Below are positions 39,216 through 48,452 of a stretch of DNA of 51,073 nt, piece by piece. Positions within the stretch are counted from its first letter, which is position 1, and each line of letters starts with the position of its first letter. The position numbers were made by a program, and so were the translations under genes. The stretch comes from Gammaproteobacteria bacterium (GTDB taxonomy: Bacteria; Pseudomonadota; Gammaproteobacteria; Burkholderiales; Burkholderiaceae_C): contig JAHJOG010000183.1 of the NCBI GenBank assembly GCA_018820395.1, forward strand, positions 1-51,073, in the 5' to 3' direction. The notes under the pieces are model-generated. The model saw only the letters and a list, made by a program, of their open reading frames with translations, was not told the DNA's origin and made no database searches.

Positions 39216-40910
39216 CTACATCCCCACGTAGTTGGGACCACCGCCGCCTTCGGGCGTGACCCACACGATGTTCTGCGTCGGGTCCTTGATGTCGCAGGTC
39301 TTGCAGTGCACGCAGTTCTGCGCGTTGATCTGCAGCCGCTGCTGGCCCGCGCCGTCCGGCACGAACTCATACACGCCGGCGGGGCAGTAGCGGCTTTCGG
39401 GCCCGTCGTACTTCGGCAGATTGACGGTCGTGGGGATGGCCGGGTCCTTGAGCGTGAGGTGCGCCGGCTGGTTTTCTTCGTGATTGGTGTTGCTCACGAA
39501 CACCGATGACAGGCGATCGAAGGTGAGCTTGCCGTCGGGCCTCGGATAATCGATCTTCTTGCATTCCGCTGCGGGCTTGAGCCGCTGATGGTCGGCCTCG
39601 CTGCGATGGATGGTCCACGGAATGTGCCCGCGCAGCACGAACTGTTCGATGCCCGTCATGAGCGTGCCGACCGTGAGCCCCTTCTTGAACCATTGCTTGA
39701 AGTTGCGCGCCTTGTTGAGTTCGGTGTGCAGCCAGCTCTTCTCGAACGAAGCCGGGTAGGCCGAGAGTTCGTCGTGCTGGCGGCCGGCCGTGACCGCGTC
39801 GTACGCCGCTTCCGCGGCGAGCATGCCGGTCTTGATGGCAGCGTGGCTGCCCTTGATGCGGCTCGCGTTCAGATAGCCGGCCTCGCAGCCGACCAGCACG
39901 CCGCCCGGAAACACGGTCTTGGGCAGCGACAGCAGGCCACCGGCGGTGATGGCACGGGCTCCGTAGCTCAACCGCTTGGGTGCCTTGAGACCCTTGTCCT
40001 GGCCCTCGAGATACCAGCGGATGTTCGGGTGTGTCTTGAAGCGCTGGAACTCTTCGAACGGGCTCATGTGCGGGTTCTGGTAATCCAGCCCCACGACGTA
40101 GCCGATGATCAACTGGTTGTTCTCGGCGTGATAGACGAACGAACCGCCATAGGTGTCCGAGGGCAGCGGCCAGCCCGCGGTGTGGATGGCCAGGCCGGGC
40201 TCGTGGCGAGCCGGGTCGATTTCCCAGAGTTCCTTGATGCCGATGCCATAGCTCTGCGGGTCCTTGCCGTCATCGAGCTTGTACTTGGAGATGAGCTGGC
40301 GGCCGAGGTGGCCGCGCGCGCCCTCGGCAAACACCGTGTACTTGCCGAGCAGTTCCATGCCGAGCTGAAAGTTCTCGGTCGGCTCGCCGTCCTTGCCCAC
40401 GCCGAGATTGCCGGTGGCCACGCCACGCACCTTGCCGTCTTCGGTGTAGAGCACTTCGGCCGCCGGAAATCCCGGAAAGATCTCGACGCCCACGCTTTCG
40501 GCCTGCTGCGCGAGCCAGCGCACCACATTGCCCAGGCTGACGATGTAGTTGCCGTCGTTGTGGAAGTTCTTCGGCAGGAGAAAGTTGGGCGTGCGCGTCG
40601 CGCCGGTTTCGCTCAGCATCAGGAAGGTGTCCTGCGTCACGGGCTGATTGAGTGGGGCGCCCTGTTCCTTCCAGTCGGGGATCAGCTCGTACAGCGCGCG
40701 CGGGTCCATGATTGCGCCCGACAGGATGTGCGCCCCAGGCTCCGAGCCCTTTTCGAGCACGACCACCGAGATCTCCTTGCCATCGATGCTCGCAAGCTGC
40801 TTCAGTCGGATGGCGGTGGCCAACCCGGCTGGCCCGGCGCCGACCACCACCACGTCGTATTCCATCGATTCGCGGGGGCCGTACTGGGCGAGTATTTCGT
40901 CGTGAGTCAT
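39216..40910 (-). CDS. Electron transfer flavoprotein-ubiquinone oxidoreductase
   Basis: Passes electrons from ETF (fatty-acid and amino-acid oxidation) to ubiquinone at the inner membrane. 564 residues: FAD-binding dinucleotide fold (YDVVVVGAGPAGLATAIRLKQL) near the N-terminus, membrane/quinone region mid-chain, and the C-terminal 4Fe-4S domain with cysteines in Y-C-P-A-G and NCVHCKTCDIKDPTQNI. ATG at 40910 preferred to a start 42 bases upstream. Convergent with the molybdenum hydroxylase gene, six bases apart. Confidence 0.95.
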   Translation of the reverse strand: MTHDEILAQYGPRESMEYDVVVVGAGPAGLATAIRLKQLASIDGKEISVVVLEKGSEPGAHILSGAIMDPRALYELIPDWKEQGAPLNQPVTQDTFLMLSETGATRTPNFLLPKNFHNDGNYIVSLGNVVRWLAQQAESVGVEIFPGFPAAEVLYTEDGKVRGVATGNLGVGKDGEPTENFQLGMELLGKYTVFAEGARGHLGRQLISKYKLDDGKDPQSYGIGIKELWEIDPARHEPGLAIHTAGWPLPSDTYGGSFVYHAENNQLIIGYVVGLDYQNPHMSPFEEFQRFKTHPNIRWYLEGQDKGLKAPKRLSYGARAITAGGLLSLPKTVFPGGVLVGCEAGYLNASRIKGSHAAIKTGMLAAEAAYDAVTAGRQHDELSAYPASFEKSWLHTELNKARNFKQWFKKGLTVGTLMTGIEQFVLRGHIPWTIHRSEADHQRLKPAAECKKIDYPRPDGKLTFDRLSSVFVSNTNHEENQPAHLTLKDPAIPTTVNLPKYDGPESRYCPAGVYEFVPDGAGQQRLQINAQNCVHCKTCDIKDPTQNIVWVTPEGGGGPNYVGM

Positions 40911-41012
40911 GTCGGGTCTCTCGGGGTTGTCGTTATAGGGGTGCAACGGCACGCAAGGATGCCGGGGATTTTAAGGGGCGCGTCCATCGAAGCCGGACGT
41001 GCGCCCGAGGAC

Positions 41013-42383
41013 TCACGCGGGCGCGAGAACGATGCGCGCCTCGAAGCCCGAGCGCGCGCCGGGCGGTGGCGAATGCAGTTCGAGGCGTGCTTCATGCTTC
41101 TCGACGATCGTGCCGACGATCGACAAGCCCAGTCCATAGCCTGCGCGGTCGTGGCTGTGGCGGACGTGACGCTGCCGCAGCGTCAGCAATTCGGCATCGG
41201 TCACACCGGGCCCGAAGTCCCGCACCGCCAGCGTGGACGGTGCGATGACTTCGAGGACGACGCGGCTGCTGCTGTAGCGCAGCGCGTTTTCCACCAGATT
41301 GCGCAAGCCGATGGCCAGCGCGTCGACATCGCCGAGCGCCCGTGCCGTCTCGACGTCGGGCACTTTGAGGTCGAGGCGCTGGTGAATGCGGGCGTCCTGC
41401 CAGAAGTCCTGCGCGACGGCCCCGGCCAGTTGCACCAGGTCGATCCCGGATCGCGTGAGCGATGCGCCCGACTCGGCCCGCGACAACTGAAGCAGCTTCT
41501 CGGTGCGATGCGACAGCAGCTGCAACGCTTCCAGCGCCGCAACCACCTCTTCGCGGCGCAGCCCGTGCTCGAGCGCGGTCTGCAGTCGCACCCGCGCGGC
41601 CGCGAGTGGGGTGCGCAACTCGTGGGCTGCATTGGCCGCCAGTGCGCGTTCGACGTCGAGTGCCTGGGCCAGCCGCTGCAGCAAGCGGTTCACGTCGTCG
41701 CCGACCGAGCGCAGTTCCAGCGACAGGTTCGGCAGGTCGATGGGGCGCAGGTCGGAGCCGCTGCGTCGCGCGATCTCCTCGGCCATGAGTTGCAGGGAAC
41801 GCAGTTCGGCGCGCGCCACGTTGCGAAGCACCAGCGCCAGCAGAGGAAGCACGGCCACGAGGGGCACGATCAATCCGATCAGCGTGCGATTCAGCGCGTG
41901 GCGTCGTTCTTCGAGGGGGTCCGCGACCTGAAAGAACAGTCCGAGTGTCGGGTGACGCACCGTGAAGATGCGCCATCCTTTCGCGTTGGCGAACCCCGGA
42001 GCCAACGGGACGTCGAAGATGTCGCCCGGAACTTCCGCCGACCGCAACAGCACGCGCTCGTGGATGTCCACCACCTGAAAGAGCAGCGCGTCGGTCGGAA
42101 ACAACTGCTTGGGCGCAATGGCGGGGCCGTCGCTCCCCGCATTGCGGTCGGGTCTCAGTCGGTCGAGTTCGCTGATGGCCATCTCGAAGGTTCTGTGGGA
42201 CACCTCGGCGAGTTCATTGTCGAAGTTGTGGTTGATCTCCCGATCCACATACCACGCGACCCCGAGCACGCCCAGCAGCCACACCCCACCGATCCAGACA
42301 ATCAGTGTTCGCGTCAGCCGGCCGGCGAGCGAGTCGCGGGTGCCCAGTCCCGCGTTGGCTGGGTCGAGCCACTTGAACTTCAC
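41013..42383 (-). CDS. Two-component sensor histidine kinase (PmrB/QseC-like)
   Basis: 456 residues: first membrane span about 22-45 (LTRTLIVWIGGVWLLGVLGVAWYV), a periplasmic sensor domain of about 120 residues, second span (LNRTLIGLIVPLVAVLPLLALVL), HAMP-like linker, H-box (ANAAHELRTPLAAARVRLQTAL) and ATPase motifs (NLVENALRYS, VRDFGPGVTD, GYGLGLSIVGTI). The GTG at 42383 overlaps the regulator stop as GTGA. Signal unknown; context suggests envelope stress or cations. Confidence 0.92.
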   Translation of the reverse strand: MKFKWLDPANAGLGTRDSLAGRLTRTLIVWIGGVWLLGVLGVAWYVDREINHNFDNELAEVSHRTFEMAISELDRLRPDRNAGSDGPAIAPKQLFPTDALLFQVVDIHERVLLRSAEVPGDIFDVPLAPGFANAKGWRIFTVRHPTLGLFFQVADPLEERRHALNRTLIGLIVPLVAVLPLLALVLRNVARAELRSLQLMAEEIARRSGSDLRPIDLPNLSLELRSVGDDVNRLLQRLAQALDVERALAANAAHELRTPLAAARVRLQTALEHGLRREEVVAALEALQLLSHRTEKLLQLSRAESGASLTRSGIDLVQLAGAVAQDFWQDARIHQRLDLKVPDVETARALGDVDALAIGLRNLVENALRYSSSRVVLEVIAPSTLAVRDFGPGVTDAELLTLRQRHVRHSHDRAGYGLGLSIVGTIVEKHEARLELHSPPPGARSGFEARIVLAPA

Positions 42384-43057
42384 GGCGGGTCGTCTCCGGG
42401 CGAGAACGACAGCCGGTACCCCAGCCCGCGAAGTGTCTGGATGTGCTCGCGGCCGAGCTTGCGTCGCAGCCGGCTGATGAAGACCTCCAGAGTGTTGCTG
42501 TCGGCCTCGTCGCCGAATCCGTAAAGCGCGTCGGCCAGCAGCTCGCGCGTGTGGATGCGCTCGGGCCGCGTCGCCATGACGCGCAGCAACGCCCATTCCT
42601 TCTGCGTCAGCGTGACGGGCCGTCCGTCCTTGCGGACGAGGTCGCGCGCCAGATCGATTTCCAGGCCGCCGAACCGCAGGACAGGCGTGTTCGACGCGCT
42701 GCGCCGGCGCTCGACGGCGCGCAGTCGCGCCAGCAACTCGGCAGGGTCGTAGGGTTTGATGAGGTAGTCGTCGGCGCCGGCATCGAGTCCCCGGATGCGG
42801 TCGGTGACCTGGTCGCGCGCGGTGAGCACGATGACGATCGGCTTCTCTCGCAGGGCACGGATGTTCGGCAGCAGCGCCAGGCCTTCGCCGTCGCTCAGAT
42901 GAAGATCGAGCAGCACCGCGGCGTACTGAACTGCGTGCAACGCGGCTCGCGCCTCGGCGAGGCCGGGCGCAACGTCCACGACGAAGGCCTTGGCGGCCAA
43001 ATAGCTGCAGACCGCGTCGGCCAGCGGCGTGTCGTCCTCGACCAGCAAAATGCGCAT
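42380..43057 (-). CDS. OmpR-family response regulator (PmrA/QseB-like)
   Basis: 225 residues: receiver domain with acidic pocket (LLVEDD), phosphoacceptor Asp in VLLDLHLSDGEG and Lys in YLIKPYDPAEL, then a winged-helix DNA-binding domain (LTQKEWALLRVMATRP... NTLEVFISRLRRKLG... LRGLGYRL). ATG at 43057 yields the usual MRILLVEDD start; an in-frame TTG nine bases upstream is less likely. First gene of the regulator-kinase pair, divergent from the PAP2-eptA operon it probably controls. Confidence 0.94.
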   Translation of the reverse strand: MRILLVEDDTPLADAVCSYLAAKAFVVDVAPGLAEARAALHAVQYAAVLLDLHLSDGEGLALLPNIRALREKPIVIVLTARDQVTDRIRGLDAGADDYLIKPYDPAELLARLRAVERRRSASNTPVLRFGGLEIDLARDLVRKDGRPVTLTQKEWALLRVMATRPERIHTRELLADALYGFGDEADSNTLEVFISRLRRKLGREHIQTLRGLGYRLSFSPGDDPP

Positions 43058-43116
43058 ATCCCGCAATCCTTGCCCAAAAACGTGGAGTCTAGTGGGCTCC
43101 GGCAGCTTCAGCCTCC

Positions 43117-43136
43117 ATTAAGGCCGGTGCCCTAAG
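43117..43136. promoter_or_regulatory. Possible response-regulator half-sites between the two-component and eptA operons
   Basis: ATTAAG (43117-43122) and CCTAAG (43131-43136) are related half-sites in the 89-base divergent gap. They resemble the CTTAA-type repeats bound by PmrA/QseB, but the 14-base period differs from the 11-base period of the known boxes, so the match is weak. Confidence 0.25.
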
Positions 43137-43146
43137 CTCCGGCTCA

Positions 43147-43881
43147 ATGGATCGATCTCCTTTCGGGCTCCCGCTCGTATTCACGCTCGGGGCGCTGTGC
43201 CTTCTGTTGGGTTGGGATGCCACGGGCTACGACCTCGCTCTGGCAAAACTCTCCGCCACGCCTTATGGCTTCCCGCTGCGCGACAACGGATTCCTGGTTC
43301 ACGTGCTGCACGAGGACGCCAGGACCTTGAGCTGGGTGATCCTCGCCGCCATCGTCGCGGGCATCCGCTGGCCGTGGGGCCTCCTGCGCCGGCTGGCGCT
43401 GCGCGAACGGGTGCAACTCGCAGTGACCATCCTGGCTTCGGTGATCGCGGTGTCCCTCATCAAGACGTCGAGCCACACGAGTTGCCCGTGGGATCTGCAG
43501 GTCTTCGGCGGCGTCGCGCGCTACGTGTCGCACTGGTCCTGGGGCGTGCAGGATGGAGGCCCGGGCGGCTGCTTTCCGGCGGGCCACGCCTCCGCGGCCT
43601 TCGCCTATCTCGGCGGGTACTTCGTCCTTCGTCGCGTGTCGCCGGGCGCGGCGCGCGGCTGGCTCGTCGGCGTGCTCTGCGTCGGACTGGTGCTGGGAGT
43701 TGCGCAACAGCTCCGAGGCGCCCACTATTTGAGCCACACGCTCTGGACTGCGTGGATCTGCTGGGTCACCGGCTTCACGATCGACGTTCTGTATCACGTT
43801 GCAACGAAGTTCCGGGTTCGAACCGCGAAGCCTGGACAAGACCTGAGCCCGAGCCTGAGCTCGGCCCCGCCCGGACCATGA
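43147..43881 (+). CDS. PAP2-family membrane phosphatase
   Basis: A 244-residue inner-membrane protein with about six spans and PAP2 motifs: K-T-S-S-H-T-S-C-P-W, then F-P-A-G-H-A-S-A (PSGH variant with Ala) and R-G-A-H-Y-L-S-H-T (with the catalytic His). Such enzymes dephosphorylate lipid phosphates, including undecaprenyl pyrophosphate or lipid A. Its stop overlaps the eptA start (ATGA), so both probably serve envelope phosphate remodelling. Confidence 0.9.
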   Translation: MDRSPFGLPLVFTLGALCLLLGWDATGYDLALAKLSATPYGFPLRDNGFLVHVLHEDARTLSWVILAAIVAGIRWPWGLLRRLALRERVQLAVTILASVIAVSLIKTSSHTSCPWDLQVFGGVARYVSHWSWGVQDGGPGGCFPAGHASAAFAYLGGYFVLRRVSPGAARGWLVGVLCVGLVLGVAQQLRGAHYLSHTLWTAWICWVTGFTIDVLYHVATKFRVRTAKPGQDLSPSLSSAPPGP

Positions 43882-45653
43882 AGGCCTCCACGCCCGCTTT
43901 GAATGCGGATCCGTTGGCGCTGGCACCCGGTCCCCTGGCGGCCGAGCTCGGCGGGCCCACCCGTCCCGAACCCACGGCGCTCCCGCTGTGGAGGCGCTTC
44001 GACCAATGGCTCGCACGGCCGCAGTCGGCGCGTCGCATCGTGATCCTGCTCAGCGTCTATCTGGCGCTGACCGCGAACTGGACGCTCTGGCAGGACCTGG
44101 CCCGCATCGGCGGCGCACCGAGCGTGTACATGCCGTCGATCGCGCTGATGGCGTGGCTCATGGTCACAGGCACCGTGGCCTTGTTGTCCTTCTTCGCGTG
44201 GTCGCGCGCGATGAAGCCGATCTGGCTTGTCGTGGTCATCGTCGCCGGCATCGCGCAGCACTACATGCTGAGCTATCGGGCCGTGATGGACCCGACCATG
44301 CTGGCCAACGCCATGCAGACCGACGCACACGAAGTCGGCGACCTGCTGGGCTGGCGCCTGTTGGTCGACGTGCTCCTGGTGGCTGCCTTGCCGGCCTGGG
44401 CGCTCTGGCGCGTGCAGGTGGTGCGGATGCGCTTCCTCTCGGAGCTCTGGCGCAATGCCCTCCTGCTCGTCGCTGCGGTGGCCCTGGCGGCCGGGGGCGG
44501 CCTGGCGATGAATCGCGAGCTCGCCCCGCTGATGCGCAACCACGTGCATCTGCGCTATGAGCTCAACCCGCTCGCAACTTTCTATTCGGCCGCGATGGTC
44601 GTCGTGAAGCCGATGTTCCAGCGCAGCCGCAAGCTGATCCCGATGTCTGCCGGTGCGGCGTTGGGTGCCAGCTATGCCGCGCAAGCCCGGCCACCGCTCT
44701 TCGTGCTGGTCGTCGGCGAAACGGCCCGCGCCGACCACTTCTCGCTCAACGGCTATGCGCGCGAAACCACGCCGAACCTCGCAGCCCGCCAAGTGCTGAG
44801 CTGGCGCGACGTGCATTCCTGTGGCACCAACACGCTGGCATCGGTGCCCTGCATGTTCTCGCCGCTGGGCAAGGCCGCGTTCGAATCGCGCAAGGACGAC
44901 TACGAAAATCTGATGGACGTGCTGCAGGCCTCTGGGCTGGCGGTGTTCTGGCTGGACAACCAGCCTGGCGGGTGCAAGGGCGTATGCGACCGCATCCCGC
45001 ACGCGTCGGCAATCACCGCCCTCGGTGCCGACGCGAAGCGCAGCTTGTGCGACGGTGACGAATGTCTCGACGACGCGCTGCTGGTCGGGTTGGACGCTCG
45101 CCTCGAAGCGCTTTCACCCGAGCGTCGCAGCAAGGGCGTGGTGCTGGTGATGCACCAGATGGGAAGCCATGGGCCGGCCTACTACAAGCGCTCGTCGCCC
45201 GACGTCAAGCGCTTCAAGCCCGAGTGCACGACCAATGCGCTGGCCGAATGCAGCCACGCCGAACTCATCAACGGCTTCGACAATTCCATTGCCTACACCG
45301 ACCGGTTCCTCGGCAAGACCATCGACTGGCTCAAGCTGCGCGCGACGCAGTACGACCCGGCCATGCTCTACCTCAGCGACCATGGCGAATCGCTCGGGGA
45401 ATACGGCTTGTTCCTGCACGGCGTGCCTTATGCGTTCGCCCCTGAAGTGCAGAAGCACATCCCCATGGTGGCCTGGTTCGGCGACGGCATGCGCGGGCGC
45501 CGCAGCCTGTCGCAGACGTGCATGGAAAAGAGCCTCGACGCACCCCTGACGCACGACAACCTCTATCACACGGTGCTGGGGCTGATGGACGTGAAGTCGC
45601 CGAGTTACGACCGCTCGCTCGACGCGCTCGCAACCTGCCGCAAACCGGGCTAG
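43878..45653 (+). CDS. eptA: Lipid A phosphoethanolamine transferase
   Basis: Transfers phosphoethanolamine from phosphatidylethanolamine to lipid A phosphate, lowering surface charge and polymyxin binding. 591 residues: an unusual about 45-residue Pro/Ala-rich cytoplasmic N-terminus, five membrane spans, and a periplasmic sulfatase-fold domain. Key motifs are VVGETARADHFSLNGY, the nucleophilic Thr in S-C-G-T-N-T-L-A-S-V-P-C-M-F-S, and YLSDHGESLGEYG with metal ligands. Cysteines for structural disulfides are present. Overlaps the PAP2 gene by four bases. Confidence 0.93.
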   Translation: MKASTPALNADPLALAPGPLAAELGGPTRPEPTALPLWRRFDQWLARPQSARRIVILLSVYLALTANWTLWQDLARIGGAPSVYMPSIALMAWLMVTGTVALLSFFAWSRAMKPIWLVVVIVAGIAQHYMLSYRAVMDPTMLANAMQTDAHEVGDLLGWRLLVDVLLVAALPAWALWRVQVVRMRFLSELWRNALLLVAAVALAAGGGLAMNRELAPLMRNHVHLRYELNPLATFYSAAMVVVKPMFQRSRKLIPMSAGAALGASYAAQARPPLFVLVVGETARADHFSLNGYARETTPNLAARQVLSWRDVHSCGTNTLASVPCMFSPLGKAAFESRKDDYENLMDVLQASGLAVFWLDNQPGGCKGVCDRIPHASAITALGADAKRSLCDGDECLDDALLVGLDARLEALSPERRSKGVVLVMHQMGSHGPAYYKRSSPDVKRFKPECTTNALAECSHAELINGFDNSIAYTDRFLGKTIDWLKLRATQYDPAMLYLSDHGESLGEYGLFLHGVPYAFAPEVQKHIPMVAWFGDGMRGRRSLSQTCMEKSLDAPLTHDNLYHTVLGLMDVKSPSYDRSLDALATCRKPG

Positions 45654-46234
45654 GCTTTCTTGTCGCGGGGCACGCGGCCCATGAGGAAGAACTCGGGGTT
45701 GGGCTGCATGCCGCTGAAATTCGCCATGCGGTTCGACAGGCCGAAGAAGGCCGTGATGGCGCCGATGTCCCAGATGTCCTCGTCGCTGAAGCCGTGGGCA
45801 TGGAGCCGGGCGAAATCGGCGTCTTCGATCTCGTGCGCGTGGTCGCAGACCTTCATGGCGAATTCGAGCATCGCATGCTGGCGGGGCGAAATGTCCGCCT
45901 TGCGCCAGTTGACCGCCACCTGATCGGCCACCAGCGGCTTCTTCTCGTAGATGCGCAGCAGCGCGCCATGCGCCACCACGCAATAGAGACACTGGTTGGC
46001 CGCGCTGGTGGCCGTGACGATCATCTCGCGGTCGCCCTTGGTGAGCGAGCCGTCTTCCTTCAGCATCAGCGCGTCGTGGTACGCAAAGAACGCGCGCCAT
46101 TCGGCCGGCCGGCGCGCGAGCGCCAGGAACACGTTGGGCACGAAGCCCGCCTTCTCCTGCACTTCGAGCACGGCAGTGCGGATGTCTTCGGGCAGGTCTT
46201 TCAGTTCGGCGAGCGGGTATCGATGGTTGTTCAT
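45650..46234 (-). CDS. Peroxidase-related enzyme (AhpD/carboxymuconolactone decarboxylase fold)
   Basis: 194 residues of the AhpD-like fold with the redox motif C-L-Y-C-V-V-A-H (C-x-x-C followed by His), matching the 'uncharacterised peroxidase-related enzyme' group. Likely a thiol-dependent peroxidase or related redox enzyme. The ATG at 46234 overlaps the eutC stop by four bases. Convergent with eptA, sharing four bases of stop-codon overlap on opposite strands. Confidence 0.88.
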   Translation of the reverse strand: MNNHRYPLAELKDLPEDIRTAVLEVQEKAGFVPNVFLALARRPAEWRAFFAYHDALMLKEDGSLTKGDREMIVTATSAANQCLYCVVAHGALLRIYEKKPLVADQVAVNWRKADISPRQHAMLEFAMKVCDHAHEIEDADFARLHAHGFSDEDIWDIGAITAFFGLSNRMANFSGMQPNPEFFLMGRVPRDKKA

Positions 46235-47013
46235 GGCGGGGTTGGTGTGGAGGACGAAGAATTCAACGCCGGCCGGTCGCTCTCGTCCTTGAGACCGACG
46301 CCGGTGAGCTGCCGCCGCAAGGCCTCGCCCGCGAGCCACGCCACCTTGAAGGCCGCGGCGTCGTAGGGCAGGCCTTCGGGCCGGACGTTGGAAACGCAAT
46401 TGCGCTCGGCATCCGTTCGGCCGCGGCGCGGAGCGTGGGTGATGTAGACGCCCAGGCTGTCCGGCGAACTGAGGCCCGGGCGCTCGCCGATCAGCATGAT
46501 CGCGAGTTTGGCTCCGAGCAACTCGCCGACCTCATCGGCCAGGGCAACACGCGCCTGCGTAGCGACGACGACTGGCCCCACTCGCAAATCCGGCGGCAGG
46601 CGCTGGCGCAGCGCCGTCAGCAGGGGCAACGCGTGCCGGGCGACGGCCAGCGAAGAGAGGCCGTCGCCGATCACCAGGCACAGGTCGCAGGGCGATGCAT
46701 TGGCCGACTGCAGGCGCTCGGCGTCCTCCGCGTCGAGCAGCCGACCCAGGTCGGGTCGTCGCAGGTAGACGGCGCGGTCTTCGGCGCGGCTGCGCACCTC
46801 GGCCGTGTCCCAGCCGTCGGCGCGAAGCGTTGCCGCCAGCGCGGGTGCGTCGAGCGCCGCGTGAATCGCATCGCGCGCCAGTGCGTGCGCCCAACCGAAG
46901 CGCAAGACCTCGTCGGTCGGCATGCCCGATCCGGCGCGGCCGAGCGCCAGTCGCGCTGGGGTGGCCCGGCGCCAGTCGCCCCACGGGCTCTGCGTGACCG
47001 ACGGGTCGGTCAT
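46231..47013 (-). CDS. eutC: Ethanolamine ammonia-lyase small subunit
   Basis: The small, cobalamin-contacting subunit of the adenosylcobalamin-dependent enzyme that converts ethanolamine to acetaldehyde and ammonia. 260 residues with LRFGWAHALARDAIHAAL, CDLCLVIGDGLSSLAVARHALPLL, IGERPGLSSPDSLGVYITHAPRRGRTDAERNCVSNVRPEGLPY. Overlaps eutB by four bases (ATGA) upstream and the peroxidase-related gene downstream. Confidence 0.95.
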   Translation of the reverse strand: MTDPSVTQSPWGDWRRATPARLALGRAGSGMPTDEVLRFGWAHALARDAIHAALDAPALAATLRADGWDTAEVRSRAEDRAVYLRRPDLGRLLDAEDAERLQSANASPCDLCLVIGDGLSSLAVARHALPLLTALRQRLPPDLRVGPVVVATQARVALADEVGELLGAKLAIMLIGERPGLSSPDSLGVYITHAPRRGRTDAERNCVSNVRPEGLPYDAAAFKVAWLAGEALRRQLTGVGLKDESDRPALNSSSSTPTPP

Positions 47014-48404
47014 GCAGTCAATCCCTTGAGGCTCGCCATGTCCGCCAGCAGCCGATTCGACGCCGGTGGCTGCAGACGACCCGCGTTGTCGGTGATCTGC
47101 ATGCGCTGCAGCCATTGCTCGAATTCGGGTGCACGCTTCAGGCCCATCGATTCGCGAAGAAACAGGGCGTCGTGGAAAGACGTGCTCTGGTAGTTGAGCA
47201 TCACGTCGTCCGCGCCCGGCACGCCCATGATGTAGTTGACGCCGGCCGTGCCCAGCAGCACCAGCAGCGTGTCCATGTCGTCCTGGTCGGCTTCGGCGTG
47301 GTTGGTGTAGCAGATGTCGCAGCCCAGCGGCAGGCCGAGGAGCTTGCCGCAGAAATGATCTTCCAGCCCGGCCCGGACGATCTGCTTGCCGTCGTACAGA
47401 TACTCCGGTCCGATGAAGCCGACCACGGTGTTGACGAGCATCGGGCCATAGCGGCGGGCCAGCCCGTAGGCTCGCGCCTCGCAGGTCTGCTGATCGACGC
47501 CGTGGTGGGCATCGGCCGACAACGCGCTGCCCTGGCCGGTCTCGAAATACATCAGGTCGTGCCCCACCGTGCCTCGCGCCTGCGACAGCGCGGCCGCGTG
47601 CGCCTCGTCGAGCAGCTCCGGAGTCACGCCGAAGGACAGATTGGTTTTTTCGGTGCCGCCGATCGACTGGAAGACCAGGTCCACCGGCGCGCCGCACTCG
47701 ATCAGCTTGAGCGTCTGCGTGACATGGGTGAGCACGCAGCTTTGTGTCGGGATCTCGAAGCGCTGGATGACCTCGTCGAGCATATGGAGCAGCCGTTCGA
47801 TCACGGGCAGGCTGTCGGACGCCGGGTTGAGTCCGATCACGGCGTCGCCAGCGCCCATGAGCAATCCGTCGAGCGTCGAGGCGGCCACGCCGCGTGGGTC
47901 GTCGGTCGGGTGGTTCGGCTGCAGACGGACCGCCAGGTGGCCCGGCAGGCCCACCGTGTCGCGGAATCGCGTGACCACGCGGCACTTGCGCGCCACCGCG
48001 ACGAGATCCTGATTGCGCATGAGCTTGCACACCGCGGCCGCCATCTCCGGCGTGATGCCCGGAGCCAGCGCCGACAGCACGTCGCTGCTCGCCTGCTCGG
48101 ACAGCAGCCAGTTGCGAAACTCACCGACCGTGAGATGCGCCACGGGCAAGAAAGCCTGCTTGTCATGGCTGTCGATGATCAGTCGCGTGATGTTGTCTTC
48201 TTCGTACGGGATCAACGCTTCTTCGAGGAACTGCTTGAGCGGCGTGTCGGCCAGCACGTGCCGCGCGGCCATGCGCTGCTGCGCCGTTGCCGCGCCGATG
48301 CCCGCCAGGTAGTCGCCGGAGCGTGCCGGGCTCGCGAAGGCCATGACTTGCCTCAGGTCGGCGAAGGAGAAGGACTCGGTGTCGATGCGGGTGCGGTAAC
48401 GCAT
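47010..48404 (-). CDS. eutB: Ethanolamine ammonia-lyase large subunit
   Basis: Catalytic TIM-barrel subunit of ethanolamine ammonia-lyase, 464 residues. Family features: DESF-like TESFSFADLRQVMAFASPARSGD near the N-terminus, VGLPGHLAVRLQPNHPTDDP, GDAVIGLNPASDS, and CDICYTNHAEADQDDMDTL near residue 360. ATG at 48404 is the first start before the conserved block. No microcompartment shell genes, eutA reactivator or regulator lie in the window. Diverges from the FKBP gene with a gap of only 48 bases. Confidence 0.96.
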   Translation of the reverse strand: MRYRTRIDTESFSFADLRQVMAFASPARSGDYLAGIGAATAQQRMAARHVLADTPLKQFLEEALIPYEEDNITRLIIDSHDKQAFLPVAHLTVGEFRNWLLSEQASSDVLSALAPGITPEMAAAVCKLMRNQDLVAVARKCRVVTRFRDTVGLPGHLAVRLQPNHPTDDPRGVAASTLDGLLMGAGDAVIGLNPASDSLPVIERLLHMLDEVIQRFEIPTQSCVLTHVTQTLKLIECGAPVDLVFQSIGGTEKTNLSFGVTPELLDEAHAAALSQARGTVGHDLMYFETGQGSALSADAHHGVDQQTCEARAYGLARRYGPMLVNTVVGFIGPEYLYDGKQIVRAGLEDHFCGKLLGLPLGCDICYTNHAEADQDDMDTLLVLLGTAGVNYIMGVPGADDVMLNYQSTSFHDALFLRESMGLKRAPEFEQWLQRMQITDNAGRLQPPASNRLLADMASLKGLTA

Positions 48405-48452
48405 GGGTCCGACAATAATGACCGTGTTCTTCCAATCAACCAAGGGGTCTAC

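Noticed and set aside
39588-42524. A 978-codon open frame on the plus strand opposite the ETF-ubiquinone oxidoreductase and histidine kinase genes
   Set aside because: Composition is that of an antisense shadow in GC-rich DNA (very rich in Arg, His, Gln, Ala with no domain signature), while both minus-strand genes show complete family motifs.
48405-48452. Cobalamin riboswitch before eutB
   Set aside because: The gap to the divergent FKBP gene is only 48 bases, far too short, and no B12-box-like sequence is present.
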